Assembly: GCF_019645875.1 (NCBI RefSeq)
Contig: NZ_CP081000.1
Span: forward strand, 5,516,417 to 5,580,416
Origin: Mycolicibacterium senegalense
GTDB taxonomy: Bacteria > Actinomycetota > Actinomycetes > Mycobacteriales > Mycobacteriaceae
Reading direction: 5' to 3'
Length of the DNA stretch: 64,000 bases
The notes under the pieces were generated by a model. The model did no database searches and was not told the origin of the DNA. It saw only the letters and a program-made list of their open reading frames with translations. Shown here one piece after another: positions 25,761-34,627 of this stretch; the first letter of the stretch is position 1, and each line of letters begins with the position of its first letter. The translations under genes were made by a program, and so were the position numbers.

Positions 25761-26951
25761 TCAGGAGTTGATGCAGGTCCCGGTCGCCACCCGCTGGGTG
25801 TTGCCCACCTTGGCCAGCTGGTGCTCAACTTCCTTGGCGGTCAGCACGAACCCGGTGTCGGCGTCGTCGACTGCGGCACCGAAGACCACGCCGAGCACCT
25901 TGCCGGCCCGGTTGATCATCGGCCCGCCGGAATTTCCTTGCCGCACCGTGCCCCTCACCGTGTAGACCTCGCGGGTGACGGTGGTGGTCCGGTAGATGTC
26001 GGGCCCGTTGAGCTCGATGATCTCGCGCACGCGCGCCGGGGTGGCCAGGAAGTCGCCGCCACCCGGGTAGCCCATCACCACCGCGTCGGTGCCCTTCGGG
26101 GCCGGTTGTTCGGCGAACTGCAACGGGGTGATCGGCAGGTCCGGGACGTCGAGGATCGAGATGTCGGCGTTCGGGTCGTACGACACCACACCCGCGTCGT
26201 AGGTCTTGCCGTCAGCTTCGATGGTCACGCTGTCGGCTCCGGCCACCACGTGGGCATTGGACATCACGCGGTTGGGCGCCACCACGAACCCGCTGCCCTC
26301 CAACACCTTCTGGCAGCTCGGCGCGACGCCGCGGATCTTGACCACGCTGGGCCGGCTCGTCGTCACCACCGGATCGGTGGCCAGCGAGGCGTCGGGGGCG
26401 TCGACGTTGACGATCGGGGTCCGCCCGAACGGTTCCAGCACATCGGGCAGCCCCGAGGTGTCCAGCAGCGCCGACAACCGGTTGGGCACCGAGCGCATCC
26501 AGTTCGGCGCCACCTTGTCGACTTCGGAGAGTACGCGTGAATTCTTCACTGCCGCAGCCAAGTTCGGCTGATCAGACGACGTCAGCAGGCTACCCAGCAA
26601 CCAGGACGCGACGAGAACCGCGACGAGCATCAGGCTGACCCCGACCACCGAGTCCAGGGCGCGGAACAGCCGGTTGCGGATGGTGCCGCGCACGGCACGG
26701 CCCAGCACCACACCGGCGATCTCGCCGATCACCACGAGCGCGAGGATCAAGAACAGCGTCGCGAACAGCTTGGTGCGGTCGCCGCTGATGTGCGGGATCA
26801 CGTGCGGCGCCAACAACACACCGGCTACGGCGCCGAGCACCACACCGATGAACGACAGCAGGGAGCCGAGCGCGCCGGAGCGCCAGCCTGAGATGGCTGC
26901 GACGAAGCCGATGCCGAGGATTGCGAAATCGAGCCAGACCGAGGGTGTCAT
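25761..26951 (-). CDS. marP: Membrane-bound periplasmic serine protease MarP
   Basis: Four N-terminal transmembrane helices (about residues 1-125) anchor a periplasmic trypsin-fold protease. The triad is His about 234 (SNAHVVAG), Asp about 263 (ADISILD) and Ser about 342 (RQGNSGGPM). Two Cys (APSCQ near 213 and TGTCINS near the end) can form the stabilising disulfide known from Rv3671c. MarP is required for acid resistance and intrabacterial pH control in M. tuberculosis. First of a likely minus-strand group? In fact it lies last, after nth, the thioredoxin-like gene and the Nudix gene. Confidence 0.95.
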   Translation of the reverse strand: MTPSVWLDFAILGIGFVAAISGWRSGALGSLLSFIGVVLGAVAGVLLAPHVIPHISGDRTKLFATLFLILALVVIGEIAGVVLGRAVRGTIRNRLFRALDSVVGVSLMLVAVLVASWLLGSLLTSSDQPNLAAAVKNSRVLSEVDKVAPNWMRSVPNRLSALLDTSGLPDVLEPFGRTPIVNVDAPDASLATDPVVTTSRPSVVKIRGVAPSCQKVLEGSGFVVAPNRVMSNAHVVAGADSVTIEADGKTYDAGVVSYDPNADISILDVPDLPITPLQFAEQPAPKGTDAVVMGYPGGGDFLATPARVREIIELNGPDIYRTTTVTREVYTVRGTVRQGNSGGPMINRAGKVLGVVFGAAVDDADTGFVLTAKEVEHQLAKVGNTQRVATGTCINS

Positions 26952-26962
26952 CTATATCCACT

Positions 26963-27739
26963 TCAACATGGGGCTTCACCGTAACCGTTGTCATGCCCGA
27001 CGAGGGCCATTGCGTCATCGAGTCCGCGGACGTCCTCGGTGTTCCACGGCTTGGCCCAGCCCGCGACGTCGAGGATCGCCGAGATCACCTGACCGGTGAA
27101 ACCCCACACCAGCATCTGATTGAGCAGGAAGGCCGGTCCGGCGAAGCGGCTGGTGTTGGCCTCGCGGTACACCATGAGCCGGTTCTCCGGGTTGATGAAG
27201 GCCCGCACCGGGACTCGTGCGACGACGGCGGTCTCGGATTCGTTGACGACGGCCACCGGGCCCGGGTCTGGCGAATATGCCAGCACTGGGACGACGTGGA
27301 AGCCCGAGGGCGGGATGAACATCTTTTCCATGGTGGCCAGCGGGTACAGCCGGCTGGTGTCGATACCGGTTTCCTCCCACGCCTCACGAAAGGCGGTTCC
27401 GACCGGCCCCTCGTCACCGGGATCGGTGGCGCCGCCGGGAAACGCAGCTTGACCGGCATGGTGGCGCAGAGACGAGGCGCGGACCGTCACCAGCAGGTCG
27501 GCGTCCTCGGGAAGAGCGTCGGGCGCACCCGCGGGCGGGCCCGAGAACAGCACCAGGACTGCGGCGTCGCGCCGGACACCGGCGAGCGCGGCCTGATTGT
27601 TGGCTTCGACGATGCCCGCCAACACCTCTGGGGGCACCCGTCGGCGATAGGCATCCGGAACCCGGTCGAGGTTGTCCACCAGTGGCTTGAGCCAGGCCGG
27701 GGCGGCATCCGGGAACAGCCCGTCGCGCGTCGATCTCAC
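26963..27739 (-). CDS. Nudix hydrolase, CoA pyrophosphatase-like (Rv3672c type)
   Basis: 258 residues with a full Nudix box: GGATDPGDEGPVGTAFREAWEETGI (Gx5Ex7REUxEExGU), binding Mg ions for pyrophosphate hydrolysis. The preceding SLRHHAGQAAFPGG fits the CoA-pyrophosphatase subgroup (UPF0035-type LLTxRS...HxGQ). It may therefore cleave CoA or oxidised CoA; this is by family. Start ATG 27739. It lies 11 bp before marP and 11 bp after the thioredoxin-like gene, within one minus-strand cluster. Confidence 0.88.
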   Translation of the reverse strand: MRSTRDGLFPDAAPAWLKPLVDNLDRVPDAYRRRVPPEVLAGIVEANNQAALAGVRRDAAVLVLFSGPPAGAPDALPEDADLLVTVRASSLRHHAGQAAFPGGATDPGDEGPVGTAFREAWEETGIDTSRLYPLATMEKMFIPPSGFHVVPVLAYSPDPGPVAVVNESETAVVARVPVRAFINPENRLMVYREANTSRFAGPAFLLNQMLVWGFTGQVISAILDVAGWAKPWNTEDVRGLDDAMALVGHDNGYGEAPC

Positions 27740-27750
27740 CCCGGGTGCTC

Positions 27751-28401
27751 CTATCGGCTAGAGCGGATCTTCTCGTCGACCGCCGCCGCGATCTCGTCGG
27801 CGCTGACGAACGAGCGAGGCAGGGTCCCGGCCACGCTACCGTCCGAGCGCAGGACCACCGTCGCAGGCATGACGTTGGGCACCTTGAGTGCGGCTGCGAC
27901 CAGCCGACGACCGTCCTGCAGCGTCGGCAGCCGCACTCCGAGTTCGGCCAGCCGCACCAGCGCCGCCGTCTCGTTCTCGTCCTGGTGCACGGTCACCACC
28001 AGCACGTCGTCACCGACCTGGCGTTGGTACTCGGCCATCGCCGGCAGCTCGTCGGCACACGGCCCGCACCAGTACGCCCAGAGGTTGAGCACCACGGTCC
28101 GGCCGGCGAGCGCGGATGCCACGTCGACGGGTTTTCCGTCGCCCGCGCAGTCCAGGGTGATGCCGCGCAACGCGTCCGGTCCCGGGCCCTTCCCTGTCGG
28201 GCACGGCGGTAGATCCGCGCGCTGCCGGGGGCCGGCCAGGGCCTCGGGGGTGTCGGCGTCGCGGTGATCGCGCGAGGTGGACCGACCCGGCCCTGCCTGC
28301 GGCTCCGGCTCGTCGCGCAGCTCCATCCAGAACGCGGTGCCCAGCGCCACCAGGATCACCAGGACCACCACTGTCCAGCGGGACGAGACACTCACCTTCA
28401 C
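27751..28401 (-). CDS. Membrane-tethered thioredoxin-like protein (Rv3673c type)
   Basis: 216 residues. A single N-terminal membrane helix (WTVVVLVILVALGTAFW) is followed by a Pro-rich linker and a thioredoxin-fold domain with redox motif WAYWCGPC and cis-Pro region NVMPATVVL, so it acts outside the membrane as a TlpA/ResA-like disulfide reductase or oxidase. GTG 28401 overlaps the nth stop as GTGA; GTG 28395 is equally possible. Two further Cys (LPPCPTG, LDCAGDG) may pair. Located between the nth and Nudix genes. Confidence 0.9.
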   Translation of the reverse strand: MKVSVSSRWTVVVLVILVALGTAFWMELRDEPEPQAGPGRSTSRDHRDADTPEALAGPRQRADLPPCPTGKGPGPDALRGITLDCAGDGKPVDVASALAGRTVVLNLWAYWCGPCADELPAMAEYQRQVGDDVLVVTVHQDENETAALVRLAELGVRLPTLQDGRRLVAAALKVPNVMPATVVLRSDGSVAGTLPRSFVSADEIAAAVDEKIRSSR

Positions 28402-29171
28402 AGACCGGCCAGCGCCAGCAGATGCTCGGTTTCGGGGCCTTTGACCAGCGCGGCAGCGGTCTCCGGGTCGGTGGGACCAAGCCCGAAGGAGGGGCAGTCC
28501 TTGGCCAGCACACACACCCCGCAGGCAGGTTTGCGGGCATGACAGACCCGGCGGCCGTGGAAGATCACGCGGTGGCTGAGCAACGTCCATTCCTTGCGCT
28601 CGATCAACTCACCGATGGCGAACTCGACCTTGACCGGATCCTCCTCGGCCGTCCACCGCCAGCGCCGCACCAGCCGCCCGAAGTGCGTGTCGACGGTGAT
28701 TCCCGGGATGTCGAAGGCGTTGCCGAGGATGACGTTGGCGGTCTTGCGCCCCACCCCGGGCAGGGTCACCAGGTCATCGAGGTTGTCGGGCACTTCGCCG
28801 TCGAACCGGGCCACCAATTCCTGGCCCAGCCGGATCAGTGAGTTGGTCTTGTTCCGGTAGAACCCGGTCGGCCGGATCAGCTCCTCCATTTCGGTGCGAT
28901 CGGCCTGCGCGTAGTCCAGCGCGGTGCGGTATTTGAGAAACAGGGCGGGCGTCGTCAGGTTCACCCGCTTGTCGGTGCTCTGCGCCGACAAGATGGTCGC
29001 GACCGTGAGCTCCAGTGGGTTGGTGAAGTCGAGCTCGCAGTAGACATGTGGGAAGGCCCGGGCCAGTTCACGATTCATCCGTCGAGCCCGACGCACCAGG
29101 CCCAGGCGGGTTTCGGAATCCCACTTCTTGGACCGGCGCGTTCTCCCGGTAGGGGCGGCAGCCTCAGTCAC
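28398..29171 (-). CDS. nth: Endonuclease III (DNA glycosylase/AP lyase)
   Basis: 257 residues. Removes oxidised pyrimidines and nicks the AP site. The helix-hairpin-helix LPGVGRKTANVILGNAF contains the catalytic Lys, VDTHFGR carries the catalytic Asp, and the C-terminal 4Fe-4S ligands are C-x6-C-x2-C-x5-C (CHARKPACGVCVLAKDC). GTG 29171 is preferred; the longer frame to 29237 overlaps likely promoter DNA. A basic GRTRRSKKWDSE N-terminal extension is usual in mycobacteria. Rv3674c ortholog. Confidence 0.96.
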   Translation of the reverse strand: MTEAAAPTGRTRRSKKWDSETRLGLVRRARRMNRELARAFPHVYCELDFTNPLELTVATILSAQSTDKRVNLTTPALFLKYRTALDYAQADRTEMEELIRPTGFYRNKTNSLIRLGQELVARFDGEVPDNLDDLVTLPGVGRKTANVILGNAFDIPGITVDTHFGRLVRRWRWTAEEDPVKVEFAIGELIERKEWTLLSHRVIFHGRRVCHARKPACGVCVLAKDCPSFGLGPTDPETAAALVKGPETEHLLALAGL

Positions 29172-29267
29172 GACAATCAGCGTACTGACCTCGACAGACA
29201 ATCTCCTGCGCGGACCGGTGACGATTCGTGACCCCACTGAGACCTGCGCCGTGTTAACTACTGCGTT

Positions 29268-29495
29268 GTGTCGTGGTTGCTGGTAGCACTCATCCCGGGG
29301 TTGCTCATGCTGGCGGCGTTCGGGCTCGAGCGGCTCGAATCAGGTTTGGCCCGTGAGCCCGCCCCGGCGCCTCTCACTCCGAGGGTCAAGCCGATGACGA
29401 TCGACCTCGATAGTGAGCGTTTGCCGACGCGGTACTACGAACCGCAGGCCATAAATACCGGGTTTCGGGCGTCTCGACCTGTCAATCGTGTGTAG
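29268..29495 (+). CDS. Small membrane protein (Rv3675 type)
   Basis: 75 residues: one N-terminal membrane helix (WLLVALIPGLLMLAAFGLERLE) and a hydrophilic, Pro-rich tail. The GTG at 29268 starts directly before it. It precedes crp by 88 bp, as Rv3675 precedes Rv3676. No function is recognised. Confidence 0.72.
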   Translation: MSWLLVALIPGLLMLAAFGLERLESGLAREPAPAPLTPRVKPMTIDLDSERLPTRYYEPQAINTGFRASRPVNRV

Positions 29496-29583
29496 CGTGA
29501 GCTAGTCGCGAAACCGCGTACCTCTAGACTGAGCAGGAAGTATCAGTAAGAGGACAACATCACCCAATAGCTTAAGGGGCAAC

Positions 29584-30258
29584 GTGGACGAGATCCTGGC
29601 CAGGGCCGGAATCTTCCAGGGCGTCGAACCGACCGCAGTTTCGGCGCTGACGAAGCAGTTGCAGCCCGTCGACTTCCCGCGCGGGCATACGGTCTTCGCC
29701 GAAGGCGAGCCCGGCGACCGCCTGTACATCATCATTTCCGGCAAGGTGAAGATCGGCCGCCGTTCGCCTGACGGCCGCGAGAACCTGCTGACCATCATGG
29801 GTCCGTCGGACATGTTCGGCGAGCTGTCGATCTTCGACCCGGGTCCCCGGACCTCGAGCGCCACCACCATCACCGAGGTGCGCGCGGTGTCGATGGACCG
29901 TGACGCGCTGCGCGCGTGGATCGCCGACCGTCCGGAGATCGCCGAGCAGCTGCTGCGCGTGCTCGCCCGCCGTCTGCGGCGCACCAACAACAACTTGGCC
30001 GACCTGATCTTCACCGACGTTCCCGGCCGGGTGGCCAAGCAGCTGCTGCAGCTGGCCCAGCGGTTCGGCACCCAGGAAGGCGGGGCGCTGCGCGTCACGC
30101 ACGACCTCACGCAGGAAGAGATCGCCCAGCTGGTCGGCGCATCGCGCGAGACCGTCAACAAGGCACTGGCCGATTTCGCCCACCGCGGCTGGATCCGGCT
30201 TGAGGGCAAGAGCGTGCTCATCAGCGACAGCGAGCGGCTGGCGCGCCGAGCCCGCTAG
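29584..30258 (+). CDS. crp: cAMP receptor protein, CRP/FNR-family transcription factor
   Basis: 224 residues, the length of Rv3676. The N-terminal cyclic-nucleotide domain carries the phosphate-binding cassette GELSIFDPGPRTSSATT, the dimer helix is EIAEQLLRVLARRLRRT, and the C-terminal winged helix has the recognition helix in EEIAQLVGASRETVNKALADF. It binds TGTGA-N6-TCACA sites and controls respiration, whiB1 and other genes in M. tuberculosis. Start is GTG at 29584. A strong terminator follows. A matching site lies at the Ms1 promoter in this window. Confidence 0.97.
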   Translation: MDEILARAGIFQGVEPTAVSALTKQLQPVDFPRGHTVFAEGEPGDRLYIIISGKVKIGRRSPDGRENLLTIMGPSDMFGELSIFDPGPRTSSATTITEVRAVSMDRDALRAWIADRPEIAEQLLRVLARRLRRTNNNLADLIFTDVPGRVAKQLLQLAQRFGTQEGGALRVTHDLTQEEIAQLVGASRETVNKALADFAHRGWIRLEGKSVLISDSERLARRAR

Positions 30259-30280
30259 CTTTCCCGCCCAGCAGACGCAG

Positions 30281-30316
30281 AACCGCCCCTTTTCCGCTGA
30301 AAAGGGGCGGTTTTCT
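30281..30316. terminator. Strong bidirectional terminator after crp
   Basis: A 13-bp perfect stem AACCGCCCCTTTT/AAAAGGGGCGGTT (30281-30293 with 30300-30312) with a 6-nt loop and T-rich flanks on both strands separates crp from the convergent metallo-hydrolase gene. Confidence 0.92.
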
Positions 30317-30329
30317 GTCTGTTCGCGGC

Positions 30330-31130
30330 TCAGGCGCGCAGGTAGTCCAGCTGGGCTTGAACGCTCTTCTCGGCGGCATCCCAGAGTTTCTCGTCGACGT
30401 CGGTGTAGACATGCTCGACGACCTGCCGTGCCCCGGCGTCTTCCCCGAGTTCGGCCAGCGCGGCCCGCACCTGGTCCAGCCGCTCCTCGCGGTGGGCCAG
30501 ATACATCGCGGTCACCGCGGGGAGGTCGGGAAGATCGGGCCCGTGGCCGGGAAGCACCACGCGGTGGCCGAGGCCCTGTAGCCGGCGCAGAGAATCCAGA
30601 TAGTCGCTCAAGCTGCCGTCCTCGGTGTCGATGACGGTGGTACCGCGGCCCAGCACGGTGTCTGCGGTCAGTACCGCCTCGTCGAGCACGAACGACAGCG
30701 AATCCACGGTATGCCCCGGAGTGGCCATCACCTTGATCCGCAGACCGGCGGCGTCGATCACCTCACCATCGGTCAACGGGCCGCCGAGGCCGCGCAGGAA
30801 GCCGCTGCCGACCGAACGGACGGTGGCGCCCGTCAGGTCGACGAGCTTGTCGATTCCGCCGGTGTGGTCTTCGTGCTTGTGGCTGATCAAGACCAGCGCC
30901 ACGGTGCCCAGCTCGGCGATGCGGGCGATGTGCGCCTCGTCGTCGGGTCCCGGGTCCACGACGACGATCTCGTCGCTGCCCGGGCCGCGCAGGATCCAGG
31001 TGTTGGTGCCCTCAAGCGTCATCAGACCCGGGTTGTCACACAGCAGCACCGAGGCCGACACCGTGTCGGTTTCGACGACGGGCCGCAGCTGCCCGTACGC
31101 CGGGTGCTGCAGGCTCGCCCCAGAAGTCAC
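30330..31130 (-). CDS. Metallo-beta-lactamase-fold hydrolase (Rv3677c type)
   Basis: 266 residues with the zinc motif SHKHEDH (about 83-89), a later His in ATPGHT, Asp in VLTADTVLG and a terminal His in VVLPGHGPD, so both metal sites are complete. A C-terminal winged-helix-like extension (REERLDQVRAALAEL) matches the LACTB2 branch, whose members include endoribonucleases; the true substrate is unknown. Its ATG overlaps the stop of the RidA-like gene by 4 bp (ATGA), forming a three-gene coupled operon with the two genes upstream. Confidence 0.88.
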   Translation of the reverse strand: MTSGASLQHPAYGQLRPVVETDTVSASVLLCDNPGLMTLEGTNTWILRGPGSDEIVVVDPGPDDEAHIARIAELGTVALVLISHKHEDHTGGIDKLVDLTGATVRSVGSGFLRGLGGPLTDGEVIDAAGLRIKVMATPGHTVDSLSFVLDEAVLTADTVLGRGTTVIDTEDGSLSDYLDSLRRLQGLGHRVVLPGHGPDLPDLPAVTAMYLAHREERLDQVRAALAELGEDAGARQVVEHVYTDVDEKLWDAAEKSVQAQLDYLRA

Positions 31131-31582
31131 GAAACCTCGACGATGATCTCGACTTCGACCGGCGCATTGCGCGGCAGTTCCGACACGCCGACGGCCGAAC
31201 GCGCGTGTGCACCCGCCTCACCGAAGACCTCACCGAACAATTCCGAGGCGCCGTTGACAACGCCGGGCTGCCCGCTGAATCCGGCGGCGGAGGCGACGAA
31301 ACCGACCACCTTCACCACTTTGACGACGGAGTCGATGCCCACCAGCGCGTGCACCGCGGCCAGCGCGTTCAGACCGCAGATCCGGGCGAGCTCCTTGCCC
31401 TGTTCCGGGCTGATCTCGGCGCCCACCTTGCCCGTGGCCTGCAGCTCGCCACCCTGGATCGGCAGTTGACCAGCGGTGTAGACCAGGTTGCCGGTCCGGA
31501 CCGCGGGCACGTAGGCGGCCAGCGGCGCGACCACGTCGGGCAGTTCGATGCCGAGTTCGGCCAGCCGTGCGCTTACGGTCAT
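31127..31582 (-). CDS. RidA-family protein (Rv3678c type)
   Basis: 151 residues of the YjgF/YER057c/RidA family: VYTAGQLPI, ICGLNALAAVHALVG and the C-terminal SAVGVSELPRNAPVEVEIIVEV. RidA proteins hydrolyse reactive enamine/imine intermediates from PLP enzymes; the typical catalytic Arg of RidA (R in xxARxxxVxxLP) seems replaced here by SAVGVSELP, so it may belong to a non-deaminating subgroup. Start ATG 31582 overlaps the upstream small gene (ATGA). Confidence 0.86.
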   Translation of the reverse strand: MTVSARLAELGIELPDVVAPLAAYVPAVRTGNLVYTAGQLPIQGGELQATGKVGAEISPEQGKELARICGLNALAAVHALVGIDSVVKVVKVVGFVASAAGFSGQPGVVNGASELFGEVFGEAGAHARSAVGVSELPRNAPVEVEIIVEVS

Positions 31583-31740
31583 TTCGGCCGCTTCAGGTAG
31601 GCGACGTGCTGCTCGCCGGTCGGCCCCGGAAGCACGGAGACGAGCTCCCAGCCGTCGTGCCCCCACTGGTCGAGAATCTGTTTGGTGGCGTGGGTCAGCA
31701 ACGGCACCGTGGCGTACTCCCATTTGGTCGCTTCGCTCAC
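31579..31740 (-). CDS. Small DUF4177-like protein (Rv3678A type)
   Basis: 53 residues: KWEYATVPLL, ILDQWGHDGWELVSVLPG and a C-terminal AYLKRPK. The WEY...WGxDGWELV pattern is that of DUF4177 proteins. GTG 31740 is chosen because it gives the conserved start just before KWEY; the longer frame extends into the divergent gene's promoter. It is the first gene of the coupled operon with the RidA-like and metallo-hydrolase genes. Function unknown. Confidence 0.8.
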   Translation of the reverse strand: MSEATKWEYATVPLLTHATKQILDQWGHDGWELVSVLPGPTGEQHVAYLKRPK

Positions 31741-31813
31741 GCCGCCCACCTCGTTCCTTCGCTCATGGCCCGAGCTTATCGGTCGGACGCTCAAGCTTGG
31801 TTAGCATGCACTG

Positions 31814-32842
31814 GTGGCAACCACTGAGAGCGGCGCCAAACATGTCGGCTGGCCGTCGCGGCTGACCAAGGCCAAGCTGCACTTCGTTTCTGGAAAGGGC
31901 GGCACCGGCAAGTCCACCGTCGCCGCAGCGCTGGCCCTGGCCTTGGCCGCGGGCGGCCGCAAGGTGCTGCTGGTCGAGGTGGAGGAACGCCAGGGCATTG
32001 CCCAGCTGTTCGACGTGCCGCCGCTGCCGTACGAGGAAGTCAAGGTCGCCACCGCCGACGGCGGCGGGCAGGTCAACGCGCTCGCGATCGACATCGAAGC
32101 CGCGTTCCTGGAATACCTCGATATGTTCTACAACCTCGGCATCGCCGGGCGGGCCATGCGCCGCATCGGCGCCATCGAATTCGCCACCACCATCGCCCCC
32201 GGCCTGCGTGACGTGTTGCTCACCGGCAAGATCAAAGAGATCGTCACCCGCGAGAAGAAGGACGCCAAGGGCAAGCGCGGCGTCTACGACGCCGTGGTGG
32301 TGGATTCGCCTCCCACAGGCCGTATTCCGCGCTTTCTGGATGTCACCAAGGCGGTCTCCGACCTGGCCAAGGGCGGTCCGGTGCACTCGCAGGCCGACGG
32401 TGTGGTCAAGCTGCTGCACTCCGAGCAGACCGCCATTCACCTGGTGACGCTGCTGGAAGCGCTGCCGATCCAGGAGACGCTGGAGGCGATCGACGAGCTC
32501 ACCGAGATGGGGCTGCCGATCGGCAGCGTCATCGTCAACCGCAACATCCCGGCCTATCTGCCCGCCGAGGATCTGTCCAAGGCCGCCGAGGGCGACATCG
32601 ACGCCGACGCCGTCCGCGCCGGCCTCACCAAAGCCGGAATCACATTGTCGGACAACGACTTCGCCGGTCTGCTCACCGAGTCGATCCAGCACGCCACCCG
32701 GATCGCGGCCCGCGCCGAGAGTGCCGAACTGCTCGACGCCATCGACGTCCCACGCCTCGAGTTGCCGGCGCTGGCCGACGGTGTCGACCTGGGCAGCTTG
32801 TATGAACTTGCCGAAGCACTCGAACAGCAGGGGGTCCGATAG
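31814..32842 (+). CDS. ArsA/Get3-like ATPase, first subunit (Rv3679 type)
   Basis: 342 residues. The deviant Walker A VSGKGGTGKST gives the intradimer Lys, and the switch motif is VVDSPPTGR. No metal-binding Cys for arsenite are evident, so an arsenite pump role is unlikely. In M. tuberculosis the Rv3679/Rv3680 proteins form a heteromeric Get3-like complex linked to glycerol and nitric-oxide tolerance. GTG start at 31814. Its stop overlaps the next gene's start (32842). Confidence 0.9.
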   Translation: MATTESGAKHVGWPSRLTKAKLHFVSGKGGTGKSTVAAALALALAAGGRKVLLVEVEERQGIAQLFDVPPLPYEEVKVATADGGGQVNALAIDIEAAFLEYLDMFYNLGIAGRAMRRIGAIEFATTIAPGLRDVLLTGKIKEIVTREKKDAKGKRGVYDAVVVDSPPTGRIPRFLDVTKAVSDLAKGGPVHSQADGVVKLLHSEQTAIHLVTLLEALPIQETLEAIDELTEMGLPIGSVIVNRNIPAYLPAEDLSKAAEGDIDADAVRAGLTKAGITLSDNDFAGLLTESIQHATRIAARAESAELLDAIDVPRLELPALADGVDLGSLYELAEALEQQGVR

Positions 32843-33975
32843 TGAGTGCCAAACCGCCCACCCTGGACATGCACGCGATCCTGTCCGACACCGCCAACCG
32901 CGTCGTAGTCTGTTGCGGCGCAGGCGGAGTCGGCAAGACCACCACCGCGGCCGCGATGGCGCTGCGGGCCGCCGAATACGGCCGCACGGTCGTCGTGCTC
33001 ACCATCGACCCGGCCAAGCGGCTGGCCCAGGCGCTGGGCATCAAGGACCTGGGCAACACACCACAACGGGTTCCACTGGCACCCGAGGTCACCGGTGAGC
33101 TGCACGCGATGATGCTGGACATGCGCCGCACGTTCGACGAGATGGTGGTGCAGTACTCCGGGGAAGACCGCGCCGACGCCATCCTGGAGAACCAGTTCTA
33201 CCAAACGGTGGCGACGTCACTGGCGGGCACGCAGGAGTACATGGCGATGGAGAAACTCGGCCAGCTGCTGGCCGAGGACCGCTGGGATCTGGTGGTGGTA
33301 GACACCCCGCCGTCGCGCAACGCCCTGGACTTCCTCGACGCGCCAAAACGATTGGGCAGCTTCATGGACAGCCGGCTGTGGCGCATGCTGCTGGCGCCGG
33401 GCCGCGGCATCGGGCGGCTGGTCACGGGCGCGGTCGGACTGGCGATGAAGGCCCTGTCCACCGTGCTGGGATCGCAAATGCTTTCCGACGCAGCAGGTTT
33501 CGTGCAATCACTGGATGCCACGTTCGGCGGGTTCCGCGAGAAGGCCGATCGCACCTACGAATTGCTCAAGCGGCGCGGCACCCAGTTCGTGGTGGTTTCG
33601 GCAGCCGAGCCCGACGCCTTGCGTGAGGCTTCGTTCTTCGTCGACCGGCTCTCGAATGAGAACATGCCGCTGGCCGGGCTGATCCTCAACCGCACCCATC
33701 CCACGCTGTGCGATCTGCATGCCGAGAAGGCCACCGAAGCCGCCGACGAGCTGGCAGCCGAGGATCCGGAGTCGTTGGCCGCCGCCGTGCTGCGCATCCA
33801 CGCCGACCGGGCACAAACCGCCAAGCGCGAGGTACGGCTACTGTCCCGGTTCACGGGCGCCAACCCGCACGTGGCGATCGTCGGGGTGCCGTCTCTGCCG
33901 TTCGACGTGTCGGATCTGGAAGCGCTGCGCGCGATCGCCGATCAGATCACGAGGGAAGCAGCCGGCGCGGCCTAG
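32842..33975 (+). CDS. ArsA/Get3-like ATPase, second subunit (Rv3680 type)
   Basis: 377 residues with P-loop CGAGGVGKTTTAAA, TIDPAKRLAQALG and switch VVDTPPSRNALDFLD. Paralogue and likely obligate partner of the preceding subunit, to which it is translationally coupled. The hydrophobic central part (LLAPGRGIGRLVTGAVGLAMKAL) could be the substrate-binding groove of a Get3-like factor, which binds tail-anchored or envelope proteins; that is inference. Ends on a CTAG tetranucleotide shared with the stop of convergent whiB4. Confidence 0.9.
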   Translation: MSAKPPTLDMHAILSDTANRVVVCCGAGGVGKTTTAAAMALRAAEYGRTVVVLTIDPAKRLAQALGIKDLGNTPQRVPLAPEVTGELHAMMLDMRRTFDEMVVQYSGEDRADAILENQFYQTVATSLAGTQEYMAMEKLGQLLAEDRWDLVVVDTPPSRNALDFLDAPKRLGSFMDSRLWRMLLAPGRGIGRLVTGAVGLAMKALSTVLGSQMLSDAAGFVQSLDATFGGFREKADRTYELLKRRGTQFVVVSAAEPDALREASFFVDRLSNENMPLAGLILNRTHPTLCDLHAEKATEAADELAAEDPESLAAAVLRIHADRAQTAKREVRLLSRFTGANPHVAIVGVPSLPFDVSDLEALRAIADQITREAAGAA

Positions 33976-34355
33976 ACGGCGCTGCGATGGTGCTTGCGCT
34001 GGGCGGCGAAGAACTCAGCCCACGAGATGACCTCTGGATGCTGCTTGAGCAGCGCGCGGCGCTGACGCTCGGTCATCCCGCCCCACACCCCGAACTCGAC
34101 GCGGTTGTCGAGGGCGTCGGCGCCGCATTCGAGGATCACGGGGCAGTGCCTGCAGATCACCGCAGCCTTGCGTTGCGCAGCGCCGCGGACGAACAACTCG
34201 TCCGGATCCGCTTGGCGGCAGCGCGCCTGGGAAACCCAAGCGATCCGGGCTTCGCCCTCGCCTCGATGGACCAGGTTGGTGGCTGGGGCGGAAGCGTTCA
34301 TCTTGTCTGCGACAGTTCTTGTACCTGACACCAGCGATCCCTTCGTTCCAGCCAT
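33972..34355 (-). CDS. whiB4: WhiB-family 4Fe-4S regulator WhiB4
   Basis: 127 residues. The WhiB signature is complete: first Cys in ARCRQADPDELF, then CRHCPVILEC, the VWGGMTERQRR turn and a basic C-terminal DNA-binding stretch. The FVRGAAQRKAAVICRHC block is that of WhiB4, a redox sensor that condenses DNA under oxidative stress in M. tuberculosis (Rv3681c). The ATG at 34355 is used; MNASAP at 34301 is a possible shorter start. The 272 bp to ponA2 (34356-34627) hold the two divergent promoters and no gene. Confidence 0.95.
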   Translation of the reverse strand: MAGTKGSLVSGTRTVADKMNASAPATNLVHRGEGEARIAWVSQARCRQADPDELFVRGAAQRKAAVICRHCPVILECGADALDNRVEFGVWGGMTERQRRALLKQHPEVISWAEFFAAQRKHHRSAV

Positions 34356-34627
34356 CTCCCCAGATGGCGGGCGTTGAACCTTCCGGTGTAGAACGCCGTT
34401 GCGATCTACGCCACATTGCGCCAGCCTGTGTTACCTGGATCGCACTGTGTGTCCAAGCTAGGTGGTCAGAGGGTATTAACGCAACAGTTTGCGAACCACT
34501 TTTTTGGGACGGCCGTGCCGTCTGGGCGGTACCTGGGCGCGCCGCGGTATTTCTGCAGGCAAGCGGGATGGGCCGGTGAGCCCCGCTCGCGGGAAGCGGC
34601 CAATCCAGAGATAGCTACTCTGTACCC

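Noticed and set aside
29496..29583. CRP autoregulatory site before crp
   Set aside because: GTGAG-N5-CGCG-like text near 29499 lacks the second TCACA half; not a convincing match.
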